Of a DNA stretch of 64,000 bases, positions 1-10,795 are shown piece after piece (positions within the stretch are counted from its first letter, which is position 1; each line of letters begins with the position of its first letter). Under the pieces are notes generated by a model. The model ran no database searches, had not been told where the DNA came from, and saw only the letters and a program-made list of their open reading frames with translations. This stretch comes from Sweltsa coloradensis (Eukaryota > Arthropoda > Insecta > Plecoptera > Chloroperlidae). A program made the translations under genes and the position numbers. The stretch lies in assembly GCA_024449915.1 (NCBI GenBank), contig JAMZAV010003070.1, forward strand, positions 1 through 64,000, read 5' to 3'.

Positions 1-1541
1 GGGTTTCAATTACACAATTTCATTACAGAAAGTTTTAGGAAAAAAAATTATCTTATCTTCTTTTATCTAGGTAAATAATATTCTACACTTCTTCTATCTA
101 TCTAGATAACGTTTTGGAGAATACTTTATTTTATCTGATATAAATTACTGTACAGCTGCTTATACATACAATTCTCATTATAATCTCCGTAGCGCGCAAG
201 ATTGTGCGTGTGGACCACAAATTAAATTGTTTACTCTTTAAAAATAATTATATATTATCAACAATAATTAACGTTGTCGTTGAAAACCATTTAAGTGAAC
301 ATGTAATTTGTTGGAATTAATGTACTCGTTAATGGGCTACTATTCATTCAAGTCAAAACTATACACAACGGCGAAGATACACATCATTACAATAAAGGAA
401 AATAATGTAATGAAACTAAAAAAAATGGGATATAAAACACATGACCGAAACAATGCTATTTATTACTTAACTACTAAACTAAATTAATTCTTATTTATTT
501 GAAAGACAAATTGACACAGAGCAAGCTCTAAGCGTGATGCAAGCACTGGATTGCAAAGTTAGCATACTATAAAGTTACCAAAATATATTTCAAATGAATG
601 AATGAATGAATTCTAAATAGGCCTGTCAAGGTGCACAAAAGCACAATTCTTGGCAAAGTAAAAAATAAAAAATGAACTATGGCATTTAAAGTATTCAACA
701 ATGCAAATAGTATAAGAAAAAGTTTTTTTCTGTACTCTATTGGTTATTTAAACTTTTTAGTCACAATTAATTATTGTACCTATGAGAAACGGTACAATTC
801 ACTAAGTTAGTACCGGTAGTAGAATAAATCATTTTTATTTTTTATACAAAGCTGGATTTTTCATTACGTCTGCACGTCAGACAAAGAATAATAATATCAA
901 TTTATTAACAAGAACAATATTTAAGAAAAAGTGTAATTGTGGTAAAATTGTGTATAATTTATTTATTTCTATAATTGTACTCTAGCATAATATTAAGCTG
1001 TTATATTGTTCCTTGGACATTTTGAAAAATTCTTTGACAGAAACTTATTTTACTTCTTGTAAATGCACATCTGCTAAAAAAAAAGGACAGGTATTTGAAT
1101 AAAAGCCGAAAACTCTCAAATGTGTAGGTAAATTATTGAGAATTCATGATGATTAAAGTAAAGAATGCACATTAAACATTATGTTTGCACACTATTGTGT
1201 TTTATATTCAATTAAAGATTTCCAGCAAAAAATCATTAAACAAGACGGTCACCGAAGTGCACAAGAACTAAGCAAAGCAATTGTTTTAGAACCCGTTGAA
1301 GAAGTTAACAAATAAAATAATGTACTTTTCTTCGCAACGTTCAAATCTAGGCGATGGCGTTTGTCTGTGGCTAGTCCCGCCCCTCGACACCTAGGTCAAT
1401 AGGAGGTAGCGTTCGGTTTCTGTAGTGAGACGTGAACTGCAACTGCAAGGGGGTATATTTACTAAGTAACAATTTAGTCGGTCGACAGCCAAAACTTTAG
1501 TGACAATAGTCAAGCATTTGACTGCAGCTGTAGAAGATTAA
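1..1541. other. AT-rich stretch, no gene seen
   Basis: No open frame of convincing composition, splice-bounded exon or RNA gene is visible on either strand. The stretch is AT-rich, with short A and T tracts and a small (AATG)n run near 596-611. Confidence 0.6.
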
Positions 1542-2145
1542 CTAGGAAAACGCTTAAGTCCCGCCGCGTTGTTGGATGAGCGTAATTGGTGCATTGAGCT
1601 GCCATGTGTTATGCGGATTTTCTGTTGTTCTGTGAAAAAATTATTACTAAGTTGAAGATTTTTTTAAAATTAAATTAAATTAAATTAAAAATTTACTTTT
1701 TTTTTATAAATCGTAATTTTTAAAAAAGAAAAAAATCGTAAAATTGCGATTTTCATAAGAAATAATTATTTGATTGCGCTCAAATTTAACACGTATATAT
1801 TAATTCATAAAATTAAGGTTCTGTAAAAAACCCATTAAAATCGGATTAAGCATGTAGGTGTTATAAGTCGAAGAAATTTTTTAAAAATCGAAAAAAATCG
1901 TAAAATTGCGATTTTCATGAATTTTTTTTTTCGATTGCGCTCAAAAACGTGGCAGTTCTAAGTTCAGAGATTTCAAAGGCCTCCATAAAATTTCATCACA
2001 ATTAGAGTATCGGTTTAGCCGGAATCGTGTTTCTAAACACACAACAATACAAACAGAAAAAAAAAGAAAAAACATTCCGGATTTTTTTCTCCAGTGTAGT
2101 GAAATGGAATCTTCGCTTCGCTCGCTACGCCCGCTACGCTCATCT
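1542..2145 (-). mobile_element. Helitron-like non-autonomous element, family A (copy A1)
   Basis: Read on the minus strand it begins with a variant of the family 5' word (TAGATGAGCG), followed by alternating GAAGCG/GAGCG runs. It then has a short purine/pyrimidine tract and an AT-rich core with diverged direct repeats. It ends in the inverted copy of the 5' word, a small stem (AACGC/GCGTT) and CCTAG followed by T. The closest copies are at 3068-3833 and 26314-27066. There is no Rep/helicase ORF, so it is non-autonomous. The class assignment (Helitron, Helentron/HINE type) is inferred from the termini. Confidence 0.7.
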
Positions 2146-2816
2146 AAATAAACTGTGTATTGGCAACCATTAAACATTTTACATTCTTAATGCCGTCTGC
2201 CAATGTTTTCTTAACGTAATAAACAACAACATACAGCAATTGTAAGTAATTACCATTTAATTTGGTATGATGAAAATACGAGGTGGCTGTTCTTACTGGC
2301 TCTTCTCACTAAAAAACTTGTCGTTTTGAAAGATTATTGTCGCTGTCACTGTCGCTGTCACTTTTTGTAAATAGACTTCCAGGGCTGACTTACGTACGAA
2401 AAAGTAATGCTGCTTCGCTCCCTAATAGTTCAATAAGTTTTAAATATCTCTTATGGACTGACTTTATCTATAATTGTTAGACACACGATTAAAGAACAAA
2501 ATATCCTAAATATATAATATACTAATATAAATATAAAACGGTGATGAGATGGAAAACAAAATTATAAAATTATATTAATTATTATTACAGATATGATACA
2601 TGCAATTTGACGGTTAACAGTTCAAAAATAATATTAAATAGCGAATGAAAACTTTTTTTCACAAAAATTGAACCAATTATTTAGAAGAAATAATAGTTTT
2701 TACCCTTGTCTCTGCTATTCTGCTGCTTGTCCTTTTTCTAGGCTTTAGGTGGTGGAAGAAGATGATTGTCCTGTTGACGACTCTCTATACCCGTTCGCTG
2801 ATGGGGTATTTTCGGG
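2146..2816. other. No gene seen
   Basis: AT-rich DNA with one short imperfect CGCTGTCACT repeat near 2340-2365. No coding exon, RNA gene or transposon end was recognised. Confidence 0.5.
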
Positions 2817-4080
2817 TATTCACCAGCTAAACTAAAAAAAATATTTCATTTAGACTAACTAGTTCTGAATAAGCAAAGCAATAGAAAAATATTATTTTCA
2901 CCATTATCCAAAAAAAAAAACCAATGTTGATAGTTTTCGAGCTAGGTCCAATCGGCAAATATCTTCCATCAGAAATAACATAAGAACGCCCCTCCCCCCC
3001 CTCTTCCATGATTGTGTTCAAAAACGAATTGGCCATAGTTGACGTACTCGGCTCCCTTTTCTGTTTACTAGGAAAACGCTTAAGTCCCGCCGCGTTGTTG
3101 GATGAGCGTAATTGGTGAATTGAGTTGCCATGTGTTTTGCGGATTTTCTGTTGTTCTGTGAAAAAATCAGAACTTTGTTGAAATTTTTTAAAAATTAAAT
3201 CAAATTAAATAAAAAATTAACTTTTTTTTTTTAATTAATCGTAATTTTAAAAAAGGAAAAAATCGTAATATTGAAATTTTCATAAGAAATAATTATTCGA
3301 TTGCGCACAAATTTTACACGAATATATTAATTCTTAAAATTAAGGTTCTGTGAAAAAATCATTATAATCGGATAAAGCATGTAGGGGTTATAAGCAGAAG
3401 AAATTTAAAAAATCGTAAAATTGCGATTTTCGTGAGAAATAATTATTTGATTACGCTCAAATTTCACACGAATATATCAATTCATAAAATAAAGGCTCTG
3501 TGAAAAAATCATTACAATTGAATAAAGCATGTAGGTGTTATTCGTCGAATTTTTTTTTAAATCGAAAAAATCTTAAAATTGCGATTTTAATGAGAAATAA
3601 TTTTTCGATTGCGCTCAAAAACGTGGCAGTTCTTAGTTCAGAGATTTCGAAGGCCTCCATAAAATTTCATCGCAATCGGAGTATCGGTTTAGCCGGAATC
3701 GTGTTAACAGACAGACAAAAATACAGAAAGAAAGAAAGAAAAAAAAAAAAAAAAAAAAAACATTCCGGATTTTTTTCTCCAGTGTAGTGAAATGGAATCT
3801 TCGCTTCGCTCGCTACGCTCGCTACGCTCATCCAATAATATTTGCTTTGTTTTTGTAATTTGAGCAAGTGGTTCGGTTAAAATATTCTTATTAAGTTCGG
3901 AACACATATTTTTGCGTGTTTGAGTCATTGAGTGTCTATCTATGCACAGTTTTCATATATAAACTACCAGCATTTGTAGGGTAATCTATGATTACCTAGA
4001 TTTAACCTAAAATGTATAGAATTTGCTAACACAAAACAAGGAAGAAAATGTAAAAATAATGAATATTGTATCATAATTTA
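2817..4080. repeat. Dispersed repeat E, copy 1, split by an HLE
   Basis: Starts with ACCAGCTAAACTAAAA and continues past the GACGTACTCGGC block to 3067. It resumes at 3834 (TTTGCTTTGTTTTTGTAATT and GTGGTTCGGT blocks). The same blocks in the same order occur uninterrupted at 9855-10410, near 4160-4609, and inverted at 25175-25680. No coding capacity or terminal structure was recognised, so the class is unknown. The interruption at 3068-3833 is a Helitron-like insertion, and the uninterrupted copy serves as an empty site. Confidence 0.6.
3068..3833 (-). mobile_element. Helitron-like element, family A (copy A2)
   Basis: Same architecture as A1, with better ends. The minus strand begins TTGGATGAGCG, and the 3' side carries the inverted word CGCTCATCCAACAACGC, a stem and CCTAG|T. 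The core holds about 2.3 tandem copies of a roughly 150-bp unit (blocks starting AGAAATAATTATTTGATTGCG and ending near GCATGTAGG). A homopurine tract at 3724-3760 lies close to the 5' side. The element splits a copy of dispersed repeat E, which defines its borders. The short ORFs inside look incidental. Confidence 0.75.
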
Positions 4081-4496
4081 AAAAAATAATTTAAACGATA
4101 AAATAAATTAAAATACAAAAGTTGGAAATTCAAGCTTGATGCCAAACTGGGTGTGGTCACTCAGTTTGAATAATACATTTTATAAAAAATATAGTTATAA
4201 CAGAAAATATATTGGGGTTGCCCCCAACTTTTTCATTTTCGAGATAGGTCCCATCGGCAAAAGTCTCATTAAAATAACATTGCAGCCATCTTTATGTCCT
4301 GTGACCTTGGAGGACATTGGCTACGTTGGCCATTGTTGACAAACTCGAATATTTTTTCACACGGTTTTTATTTACTACAATTTATAAATTAAAAAAGTCC
4401 GCCCCGGCCGGGATTGACCGAATCGACCAAATCGTCAACAAAATAACTCAGATCTACAATGAACCAACAATCCAGATGTTACGGAGTTAACCGTCT

Positions 4497-4562
4497 TGTT
4501 AGCTAAGCGGTCAAGTACCTGACCGGCAATTGGAAGACCTGGGTTCGGTTTAACCAGCTGAG
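4497..4562 (+). repeat. tRNA-like segment, possible SINE head
   Basis: TTAGCTAAGCGG resembles an RNA polymerase III A box. About 40 bp further on, CCTGGGTTCGGTTT resembles a degenerate B box. Acceptor stem pairing is poor and no CCA-side stem is clear, so this is not called a functional tRNA. A tRNA-derived SINE fragment is the most likely explanation. Confidence 0.3.
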
Positions 4563-4604
4563 AATGATGTTTTATATTCAGGTTTGATTTCCACATACAA
4601 AATA

Positions 4605-4609
4605 AGCAG
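4605..4609. repeat. Target site duplication of BEL/Pao (left)
   Basis: AGCAG directly precedes the left LTR (TG...). The identical AGCAG follows the right LTR at 8455-8459. A five-base duplication fits the BEL/Pao integrase. Confidence 0.85.
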
Positions 4610-4887
4610 TGTTCGCTCTGGTGAAGTGGACTGTTGGTTCAATCGCTAGATTAGTGAAATGGCTCGCTTATAACATAACTGAATAAATAACCGTACAATA
4701 AATAATAACACTTAAATGAATGAATAAAAGAAGATTTGCTGTATTGATGTTCCTGCTGCTACAAGATGTCGGACTGGAGTCCCTAGTTACTAAAACATAA
4801 TATGCAAATATAAACAACAACACATGCCTTCTAAAGTTATGTCAAGGTCAGTTAAATTGTCAAGGTCTCTCAAGTGAAGTTCAAACA
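4610..4887 (-). repeat. BEL/Pao LTR (3' LTR in element orientation)
   Basis: 278 bp. Matches 8179-8454 almost base for base from TGTTCGCTCTGG to GTTCAAACA, with a few one- to four-base indels. Starts TG and ends CA on the plus strand. The low divergence between the LTRs suggests a fairly recent insertion. Confidence 0.92.
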
Positions 4888-5213
4888 TACTCCCGCGTGA
4901 AAAAGTGTTGACCATCTTTTTTAAATATTGAAAACATAAAATTGAAAATAAATTAAACACATCATACTGGAATAAACCCAGTTTGTGAATAAGTTGATAT
5001 TGCATTCTTGAGGTTGTCTTGATTGTTGCTATAACTTGCATCATTGGTACCAAGGTGAATGTGAAGGTGATCATGCAGTTCATGCTTGTTTTCCAATGAA
5101 GGGAAGATTCTTTCAAGACGGCAATGTCTGGCTACAAATTGTCCAGGAAGTCTTTCTTTCTTGCGTCGACAGTCGATGTGATAAAATTATTGAATGTTTA
5201 CCATATAAGCCTT

Positions 5214-6560
5214 TCAAACTCGAGCGATTCCGAAACTCGAACGACGAAGACGAAGGTGACTTCGAAGTACCGGTACCAAATGTTTGAGGATCACACGCGT
5301 CGTACTCGTAGGTAAAAACTTGTGCAACAAAAAGCGCGACTTCGTAGGTGGAGAATGAGGAAGATTATGAAGACTTCGACGTATGCGAAGACGCAGGCGA
5401 TGGTGAGAGAGACGTCGTAGTCGGAGACGCGGACGATGATGAGAGAGACGTCGTATGCGAAGACGAGATCGATGAAGAATGCGTGGACGTCGAAACATGT
5501 ACATGTAGTCAATAAAGCCGGCGTAAATGACCAAGGGAGCTTTGATAACGACGCAGGCGTAGGTGACCAAGCAGGCGTGGGTGAACAAAACAAACAAAAT
5601 CAACGAAGTAGCCGTAGGCAGCGAGATATGTTTCGATGACGATTCAGGCGTAGTCAATGAAGCAGGCTTAGTCAGCAAGGTATGCTTAGACGACGATGCA
5701 GGCGTAGTCAATGGAGCAGCCTTAGTCAGCAAGGCATGCTTAGACGACGAGACGTGAGTAGACTGCGAGACTTGCGTAGGCTGCGAGACGTGAGTAGACT
5801 GCGAGACTTGCGTAGGCTGCGAGACGTGAGTAGACTGCGAGACTTGCGTAGGCTGCGAGACTTGCGTAGGCTGCGAGACGTGAGTAGACTGCGAGGCATG
5901 CGTAGGCTGCGAGACGTGAGTAGACTGCGAGACATGCGTAGGCTGCGAGACGTGAGTAGACTGCGAGGCATGCGTAGGCAGCGAGACGTGAGTAGACTGC
6001 GAGGCATGCGTAGGCTGCACAACTACAAAGCGACCTGTAGAGTCCCGGGTAGTGTTATTCATGAAGTGAGTTTCACATGGCTGATGTTCATTGGTTCTGG
6101 TTGGATGATTCATATCTTCAATTTCCCAGAAGCGTTGAAGAGATTGTTGAATGCCATCATCACAACGTAGGAAGAATGACTGCTGTGGGCTTGGTGCGGA
6201 TTCTATGTCTGGTAATAACTGTGGCACTCGTCCAGAGAATATCCATCCTAATTGAGTATTCTGAATGACAGGGTAGTTCCCTGGTCTCGATTGCTGCTGT
6301 GGAAGTAACAACTCAAAAAATATCTCTGCACCAATCAACATATCAATCTGCCCTGGCTTATAGAAAGAAGGATCTGCAAGCTTGATGTCCGTAGGTATTC
6401 CCCATGTATCTGGATAGAGGCATTTAGCTGGTGTATTCCCTGTAATTCGTGGCAATACAGAACAACTTATCGTAGCATTGTATCCGCTAACTGTGGAGTG
6501 GAACTGAAGGGTTACACAATGCTTGGTTTCCGATATGGAATTGTTAATGCCGTGAATGGG
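5214..6560 (-). pseudogene. BEL/Pao pol remnant (DUF1758 to RT N-flank) fused to a repeat
   Basis: In frame upstream of the first Met the minus strand encodes GINNSISETKHCV. It continues through LPRITGNTPAKCLYP, a LIGAEIFFELLL block, NTQLGWIFSGRVP and LQRFWEIEDMNHP. This is the usual order leading from the Pao protease (DUF1758) to the reverse transcriptase. After GRFVVVQPT, where the RT palm should follow, the frame enters about 17 copies of a six-residue QSTHVS/QPTHAS unit. It ends in an arginine/leucine-rich low-complexity tail with no YxDD motif and no integrase residues. The repeat keeps the frame open, so the 413-aa ORF is long but not functional. Confidence 0.8.
5749..6018. repeat. 18/36-bp minisatellite inside pol
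   Basis: Tandem 18-bp units such as GAGACGTGAGTAGACTGC alternate with GAGACTTGCGTAGGCTGC, giving a 36-bp higher-order period. More diverged units continue toward 5640. Because the unit is a multiple of three, it encodes a six-residue repeat on the minus strand and leaves several frames open on both strands. This explains the overlapping long ORFs here. Confidence 0.9.
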
Positions 6561-7053
6561 AAAATGGTTTATAATGCTTCTTCAAATTGAGGCGCTGTAC
6601 CAATGACTCAGATACAAAGTGTGATTGAGATGCCGAATCAAGTAGTGCTCTACAAATATGTGGCTGGCCATTGTTGTCATGTACCCATACTAAAACAGTG
6701 GACAAAAGCACCTGCGTGTTCGGTTGCACCATAACAGAACAATAATTGTTTGTGGCCTGATCATGATTGTTAGGTTGCCAGTTGCTAGTTGAAGTTGGTT
6801 GTTGAAATTGAGAGGGACTGCGCACCTGAGTGTTTCCCCGTTCCATTTGCTCTTCCTGGTGCAGGAGCATGTGATGTCGTGCACTACAGACTCTGCAGCA
6901 GCTGCTAAATCGGCATAAGCTACTGGCATGTCCGTCTTGGAGACAGTTGTAACAATTTATGTTCCTTGACAAAGTTGACACGTTGTTGTACATTGAGGTA
7001 GAGAAACTGGTTACAAATATGAATGCGATGAGTAGTGCCTTTACAATACACAC
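6544..7053 (-). pseudogene. BEL/Pao zinc knuckle and aspartic protease fragment
   Basis: The real reading begins around residue 34, where NINCYNCLQDGHASSLC supplies a CX2CX4HX4C knuckle. RVCSARHHMLLH follows and is typical of BEL/Pao gag ends. Near the C-terminus, CRALLDSASQSHFVS is the retropepsin active-site region (DSAS where DSGS or DTGS is usual). The first 33 residues are the gag frame read out of phase, because the join at about 6955 is frameshifted compared with gag. A second shift at about 6550 separates it from the pol remnant. Confidence 0.8.
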
Positions 7054-8059
7054 ATGCTACTTGAGTTCTCATTGACATGTAACTAACCCTTTCTGGCTTG
7101 CGCTCTTTCTGCAAAGAATTATTATCGTTAGGCTTATTCCTACAACCAGTGTTCATGATCTCCAGTGCTTGGCATCTTTGTTCCAAAAAAATACATAACA
7201 TGTACAGATTGGGTACCTCTTTTGAATTACATGTAGATTCCCATTGTTTGCGGGAAGATATGTCTAGCCTATCTAACATAAGTTGAGACAACAATATTTC
7301 ATGCAGTGGCGTTTGAAGGTTTAATGCTTCAATGGCATTCAGGTTACTCTTGAATTGATTAAGAAGAGTCCGCAATTCACTGGCTGATTCTCGGCTAACA
7401 TTAGGAAGATTCAAAAGTTCCTTCACATAGCGACTAGCAATAAGTCGATCATTGTGATAGCGTGATATCAACATTTCCCATGCGATATCGAAATTCGCAT
7501 CACACACTGGTAGTGACTTGATAAGATCACGCGCCTCACCTGACAAACATGACATCAGGTAATGGAACTTCGTGACCCTTGGCAACTCTTTGTTGTTTGC
7601 AACTAAACTTACAAATATGTCTCGGAAATGTACCCATTGGTTGTAATCTCCATCAAACATGGGCAACTTAATAGTAGGAAGCTGAATATTAGAGAGAGGT
7701 GTAGGTCTATGGTTGCAGCAACCTAAAGTTCCGGAAGTTTCCTGTGTGGTCACAGGTATGTGTGGGATGACTACAGGCTCTAATAATGTTGTCATTCTTG
7801 ACTGAGTGAAGTAGAAATCCTCTTCAAAAGCTTCTTTATCTTCTACATAGTTGTCTTCCTCGTCGTCTAAATCTAGCTCGCGTTGGATTTCCTTATATTC
7901 GGCCCATATCTTTGGCAATTGGTCTAGCCTAACACGTATTTGATTAACATCCATTCCTGAATTGCAATCAAATCGTTCGACGAAATGCTTTATACGTGTA
8001 AAGGCAGCCTTCGTCAAACCTCTCTTCTTTAATAACAATTTCTTGCGAGCTACGTCCAT
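6920..8059 (-). pseudogene. gag: BEL/Pao gag (DUF1759), frameshifted end
   Basis: 379 residues from an ATG 120 bp inside the 5' LTR. Recognisable features in order: the N-terminal basic stretch ARKKLLLKKRGLTKAAFTRI; an acidic linker (ELDLDDEEDNYVEDKEAFEEDF); and the conserved gag core LPTIKLPMFDGDYNQWVHFR, LMSCLSGEARDLIKSLPV, AWEMLISRYHN, LRTLLNQF and LSQLMLDRLD. The last residues (LLQLSPRRTCQ) are out of frame. The family sequence would run into the CYNC zinc knuckle found in the next frame, so a two-base loss near 6955 truncates it. Structural protein of an inactive copy. Confidence 0.88.
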
Positions 8060-8159
8060 GATAAATAAGCAGAACTATATACCTGAGATCATGCCTGAGA
8101 TGTTGGGCGATTACCTTGTGCTCCCCGATGAGGAATTGCTAGAGAAATACATTTCACTA

Positions 8160-8178
8160 ATCCGGCTCCGAAGGACCA
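8160..8178 (-). other. Primer binding site of BEL/Pao
   Basis: Directly adjoining the 5' LTR, the minus strand reads TGGTCCTTCGGAGCCGGAT. It begins with TGG, the complement of a tRNA CCA tail, and the rest looks like an acceptor plus T-arm complement. The priming tRNA is not identified here. Confidence 0.75.
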
Positions 8179-8454
8179 TGTTCGCTCTGGTGAAGTGGAC
8201 TGTTGGTTCAATCGCTAGATTAGTGAATGTGCTCGCTTATAACATAACTGATAATAATAACCTTACAATAAATAATAACACTTATGAATGAATAAAAGAA
8301 GATTTGCTGTATTGATGTTCCTGCTGCTACAAGATGTCGACTGGAGTCCCTAGTTACTAAAACATAATATGCAAATATAAACAACAACACATGCCTTCTA
8401 AAGTTATGTCAAGGTCAGTTAAATTGTCAAGGTCTCTCAAGTGAAGTTCAAACA
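8179..8454 (-). repeat. BEL/Pao LTR (5' LTR in element orientation)
   Basis: 276 bp, TGTTCGCTC...TTCAAACA, followed by the AGCAG duplication at 8455-8459. It is the partner of 4610-4887. Confidence 0.92.
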
Positions 8455-8559
8455 AGCAGGTTAAAGTAGATTTTATAACAAATGATCAAAATTAAAATTT
8501 TCTCAAATTCTAAGACAAAAAGCTTTAATTTTTTTTTAACAAATTAAAAATTACAGTTA

Positions 8560-9013
8560 TATAATATAAAATGTGCTGAATTTTAAAAGTAAGAAGATTT
8601 TGTAGAATAAGATAAATTATAATAACTGAGGTAAAAGACTCTTTAAAACTTGAATGCGATATTTGCATATTATAACCAAATTAACTAAATTAGATCTTTT
8701 AAATTCTGAAGGATCATGAAATAAATAAATATAATAATATTAATTTATTATTAATAAATATAAAATTAGATCACAGAAGCGACCAGATCAAGATATGGAT
8801 GGTGTAAGGGAATGTATAGGTAAATAAGAAACAAATTATTTTTTAACATTTACTTAAGACAAAAATGATAATAAAATATATAAACTGAATGAATGAGAAT
8901 GGGTAACAATGAACATGATAGGTTTTTTGACTACAATGACGCATCTTTGTAATTTCCATTAGACTGGGAAAATTAAAGAAGTCATCAAAACAAACGGCAG
9001 ATTTCACTTCAGC
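8560..9013. other. No gene seen; 3' flank of cuticle gene
   Basis: AT-rich. It would contain the 3' UTR of the minus-strand cuticle gene. Several AATAAA-like words exist on both strands, and none could be chosen as the polyadenylation signal. Confidence 0.4.
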
Positions 9014-9325
9014 TTAATAATGGTTGTTGTAACCAAGTCCTTGTCCAAGACCTTGGCCGTATCCTTGACCTTGGCTGTGTCCGAGGTTGACGGAAGAGTA
9101 GGCAACAGCTGGCTGGTGGGATTGGATGGCGATGGGAGCATGCGCATATTGGACAACAGGCTGGACGTGCTTCACGGGAACGGCGACAGGGTGCGCGGCG
9201 TGTCCCTCCTTGGTGACGACGGCGTTGAATCCGTTCTTATCGTCAGCGGTGTAGTGGACAATACGACGGGTACCGTCGGCCTCGACCAGGCTGTAGAATC
9301 CTTGCACGTGGTCACCGTCGCGGGA
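9014..9325 (-). CDS. Cuticular protein RR-2, exon 4 (chitin-binding domain end)
   Basis: 103 codons plus TAA. The exon opens after an acceptor (TTCCGTAG|TCC). It encodes [20 protein letters not shown], then [22 protein letters not shown], the core of the Rebers-Riddiford RR-2 chitin-binding domain, including the aromatic Y/Y/F positions. A His/Val/Ala-rich linker ([12 protein letters not shown]) follows, and a Gly/Gln/Tyr tail ([16 protein letters not shown]). The protein would be secreted into hard cuticle, where the domain binds chitin. Reading phase 0 at the acceptor fits exon 3. This exon is intact. Confidence 0.93.
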   Translation of the reverse strand, partial: SRDGDHVQGFYSLVEADGTRRIVHYTADDKNGFNAVVTKEGHAAHPVAVPVKHVQPVVQYAHAPIAIQSHQPAVAYSSVNLGHSQGQGYGQGLGQGLGYNNHY

Positions 9326-9854
9326 CTACGGAATAATTGTTTAATTAATTTAAAAAATCAATAAATGTCTTCCCATAATTTTCGATAACATTTTTGTTGC
9401 TTTTTAATCGTGACCTGCATTAAACTAAATTCTGTGTCTGGCGGTAATATTGATTCCAATTCGTAGTTCATTTTTGTATTGTGGATTATTTTTAAAGACA
9501 AAATAAAATTATAACACATCAATTCGAAGAATACATATAAAAATATAACTGTTGCACTTTACATTACACTTTCACATCTCAGAATAATTTGGAAATTACA
9601 AATTGTGGATGTAATTTCGATAAGTGTTACTAAACAGTAATAGAAGATGGTAAAACAACAACAATGTCTAGATACATATTATGTTGGCTTTCCATTAAAT
9701 ATTTATTGACAATAAAAGCCAAACTTGTCTTGTCAGTGATTTGATGAAACAGGCAAGGATGATGACAAGTGGCTTTTACACAAATTCATATTAATTTGTC
9801 ATTATCAACAATCACGACACAAAGTTTTAAATAGTCAAACTTTAAATGGTATGC

Positions 9855-10410
9855 AAATTCACCCGCTAAACTAAAAAAATATATTTAATTCAGGCCAACT
9901 ATAGTTACGAATTAAGAACGTAACAGAATAATTATTGCGTCTACAATGATTCGAAAAAAATTGATGAGCCCATCGGAAAAATCTCCTATAAGAAATAACA
10001 TGGGGACGATTTTTATGGCCCGTGACCTTGAAGGATTTTGACACAAAAAAGATTAAATATTATTGACGTACTCGACAGTTCTTTCTCTAAATGTATTATA
10101 TTTTGTTTTGTGATTTGTTAAAGTGGTTCGGTCAAAATATGCTGAATCCCAAGACGGGGGGTGATTTTGGTATATTTTTGCGCGGTTAAGTGCATATTTG
10201 TGCACAGTTTCAGACACGATGTTGTAAAGAGCTGATTTAGATTGGTAAGATGATCTAGTATCAACGAGGAACACAAATTAAGCAGGTTAAATCAACAAGC
10301 AAGCAGGTGGATTTTAGAAATTCCCCAAAACGCGAATTTTCGCAAATTTCAAGAAAAATCTTTAAAATAATCTTTTAAAATCGAAGTTACAAGATATCAC
10401 TTTTTAACCG
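9855..10410. repeat. Dispersed repeat E, copy 3 (uninterrupted)
   Basis: Lies in intron 3 of the cuticle gene. Carries the full block order, ACCCGCTAAACTAAAA, GACGTACTCGAC, GTGGTTCGGTCAAAATATG, TGTGCACAGTTTCAGACAC, AAGCAGGTTAAATC and AGTTACAAGATATC. It is the reference used here to place the insertions in copies 1 and 2. Confidence 0.6.
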
Positions 10411-10549
10411 GTTATTATAGTGCAATGTTATGCTAAAGATGATGGGGTAAAAATAATTTTTGGGGGTAATAGACTCTTTATCTGAATCTACTCTGAAGTG
10501 GACTTGGAGAGCGTTGTAGCATGGAGTTTAAATAGGACAGGGGTTTGTA

Positions 10550-10691
10550 TAGGCGCTCCACGCTAAGAAAGGAGATGCGCGCGCTTTCGACCGGCCAATC
10601 AGCGATCGTTATTTTAAATTGGAGCCTGCTGAATGGCTCCAATACCCCGTTAAAAGCGCGGGGCAACTCCTTTCTTAGCGTGGAGCGCCTA
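10550..10691. mobile_element. 142-bp MITE with 25-bp inverted termini
   Basis: Perfect 25-bp terminal inverted repeats begin TAGGCGCTCCACGCTAAGAA. They are flanked on both sides by TA (10548-10549 and 10692-10693), as expected for a Tc1/mariner-type target duplication. The interior has no coding capacity. It sits in cuticle gene intron 3, 30 bp below exon 3. The perfect TIRs suggest a recent insertion. Confidence 0.88.
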
Positions 10692-10721
10692 TAGTATGTA
10701 TATGTCTATTAAATATTTCAC

Positions 10722-10795
10722 CTCATGCTTTTCCTTGATGTCGCCAGTGTGGGCGTCCTTCACGCCGGTACGGACACTCGTACTTGGGGTGAGGC
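10722..10795 (-). CDS. Cuticular protein RR-2, exon 3 (frame-disrupted)
   Basis: Bounded by an acceptor (TTACAG|GCC) and a donor (GAG|GTGAAA). It carries the N-terminal half of the RR-2 domain in two different frames: PHPKYE in one, and VKDAHTGDIKEKHE in the next. The exon is 74 bp, whereas flanking exons 2 and 4 are both phase 0 and require a multiple of three (75 would fit). At least two small indels, near the acceptor and around TGTCCGTACC, would explain it. Either the gene is a recent pseudogene or the consensus is wrong here. Good flanking exons make an assembly error quite plausible. Confidence 0.75.

Larger units (their letters stand above)
4610..8454 (-). mobile_element. BEL/Pao LTR retrotransposon, decayed and lacking RT/IN
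   Basis: About 3.85 kb, oriented on the minus strand, bounded by two nearly identical LTRs (4610-4887 and 8179-8454, both TG...CA) and by a matching AGCAG duplication. Between them lie gag with a zinc knuckle, an aspartic protease-like domain and the very start of the pol polyprotein. The reverse transcriptase, RNase H and integrase regions are absent. A THVSQPT-coding minisatellite occupies their place. The frames are shifted between gag and protease and again at about 6550, so the copy cannot make a polyprotein. A full BEL/Pao internal region is usually 5-6 kb. Confidence 0.9.
4160..8560. repeat. Dispersed repeat E, copy 2, split by BEL/Pao
   Basis: Left part 4160-4609 and right part 8455-8560 match the repeat E blocks found at 9855-10410 (GAGATAGGTCCCATCGG, TGTGACCTTGGAGGA, AATAAGCAG|GTTAAA). 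The BEL/Pao element at 4610-8454 sits at AAGCAG|GTTAAA, where the uninterrupted copy reads continuously (10273-10285). Confidence 0.55.

Noticed and set aside
5682..6170. 162-residue plus-strand ORF rich in RLRDVSRLRD
   Set aside because: It is the antisense reading of the 18/36-bp minisatellite in the BEL/Pao pol remnant. The unit is a multiple of three, so all frames stay open.
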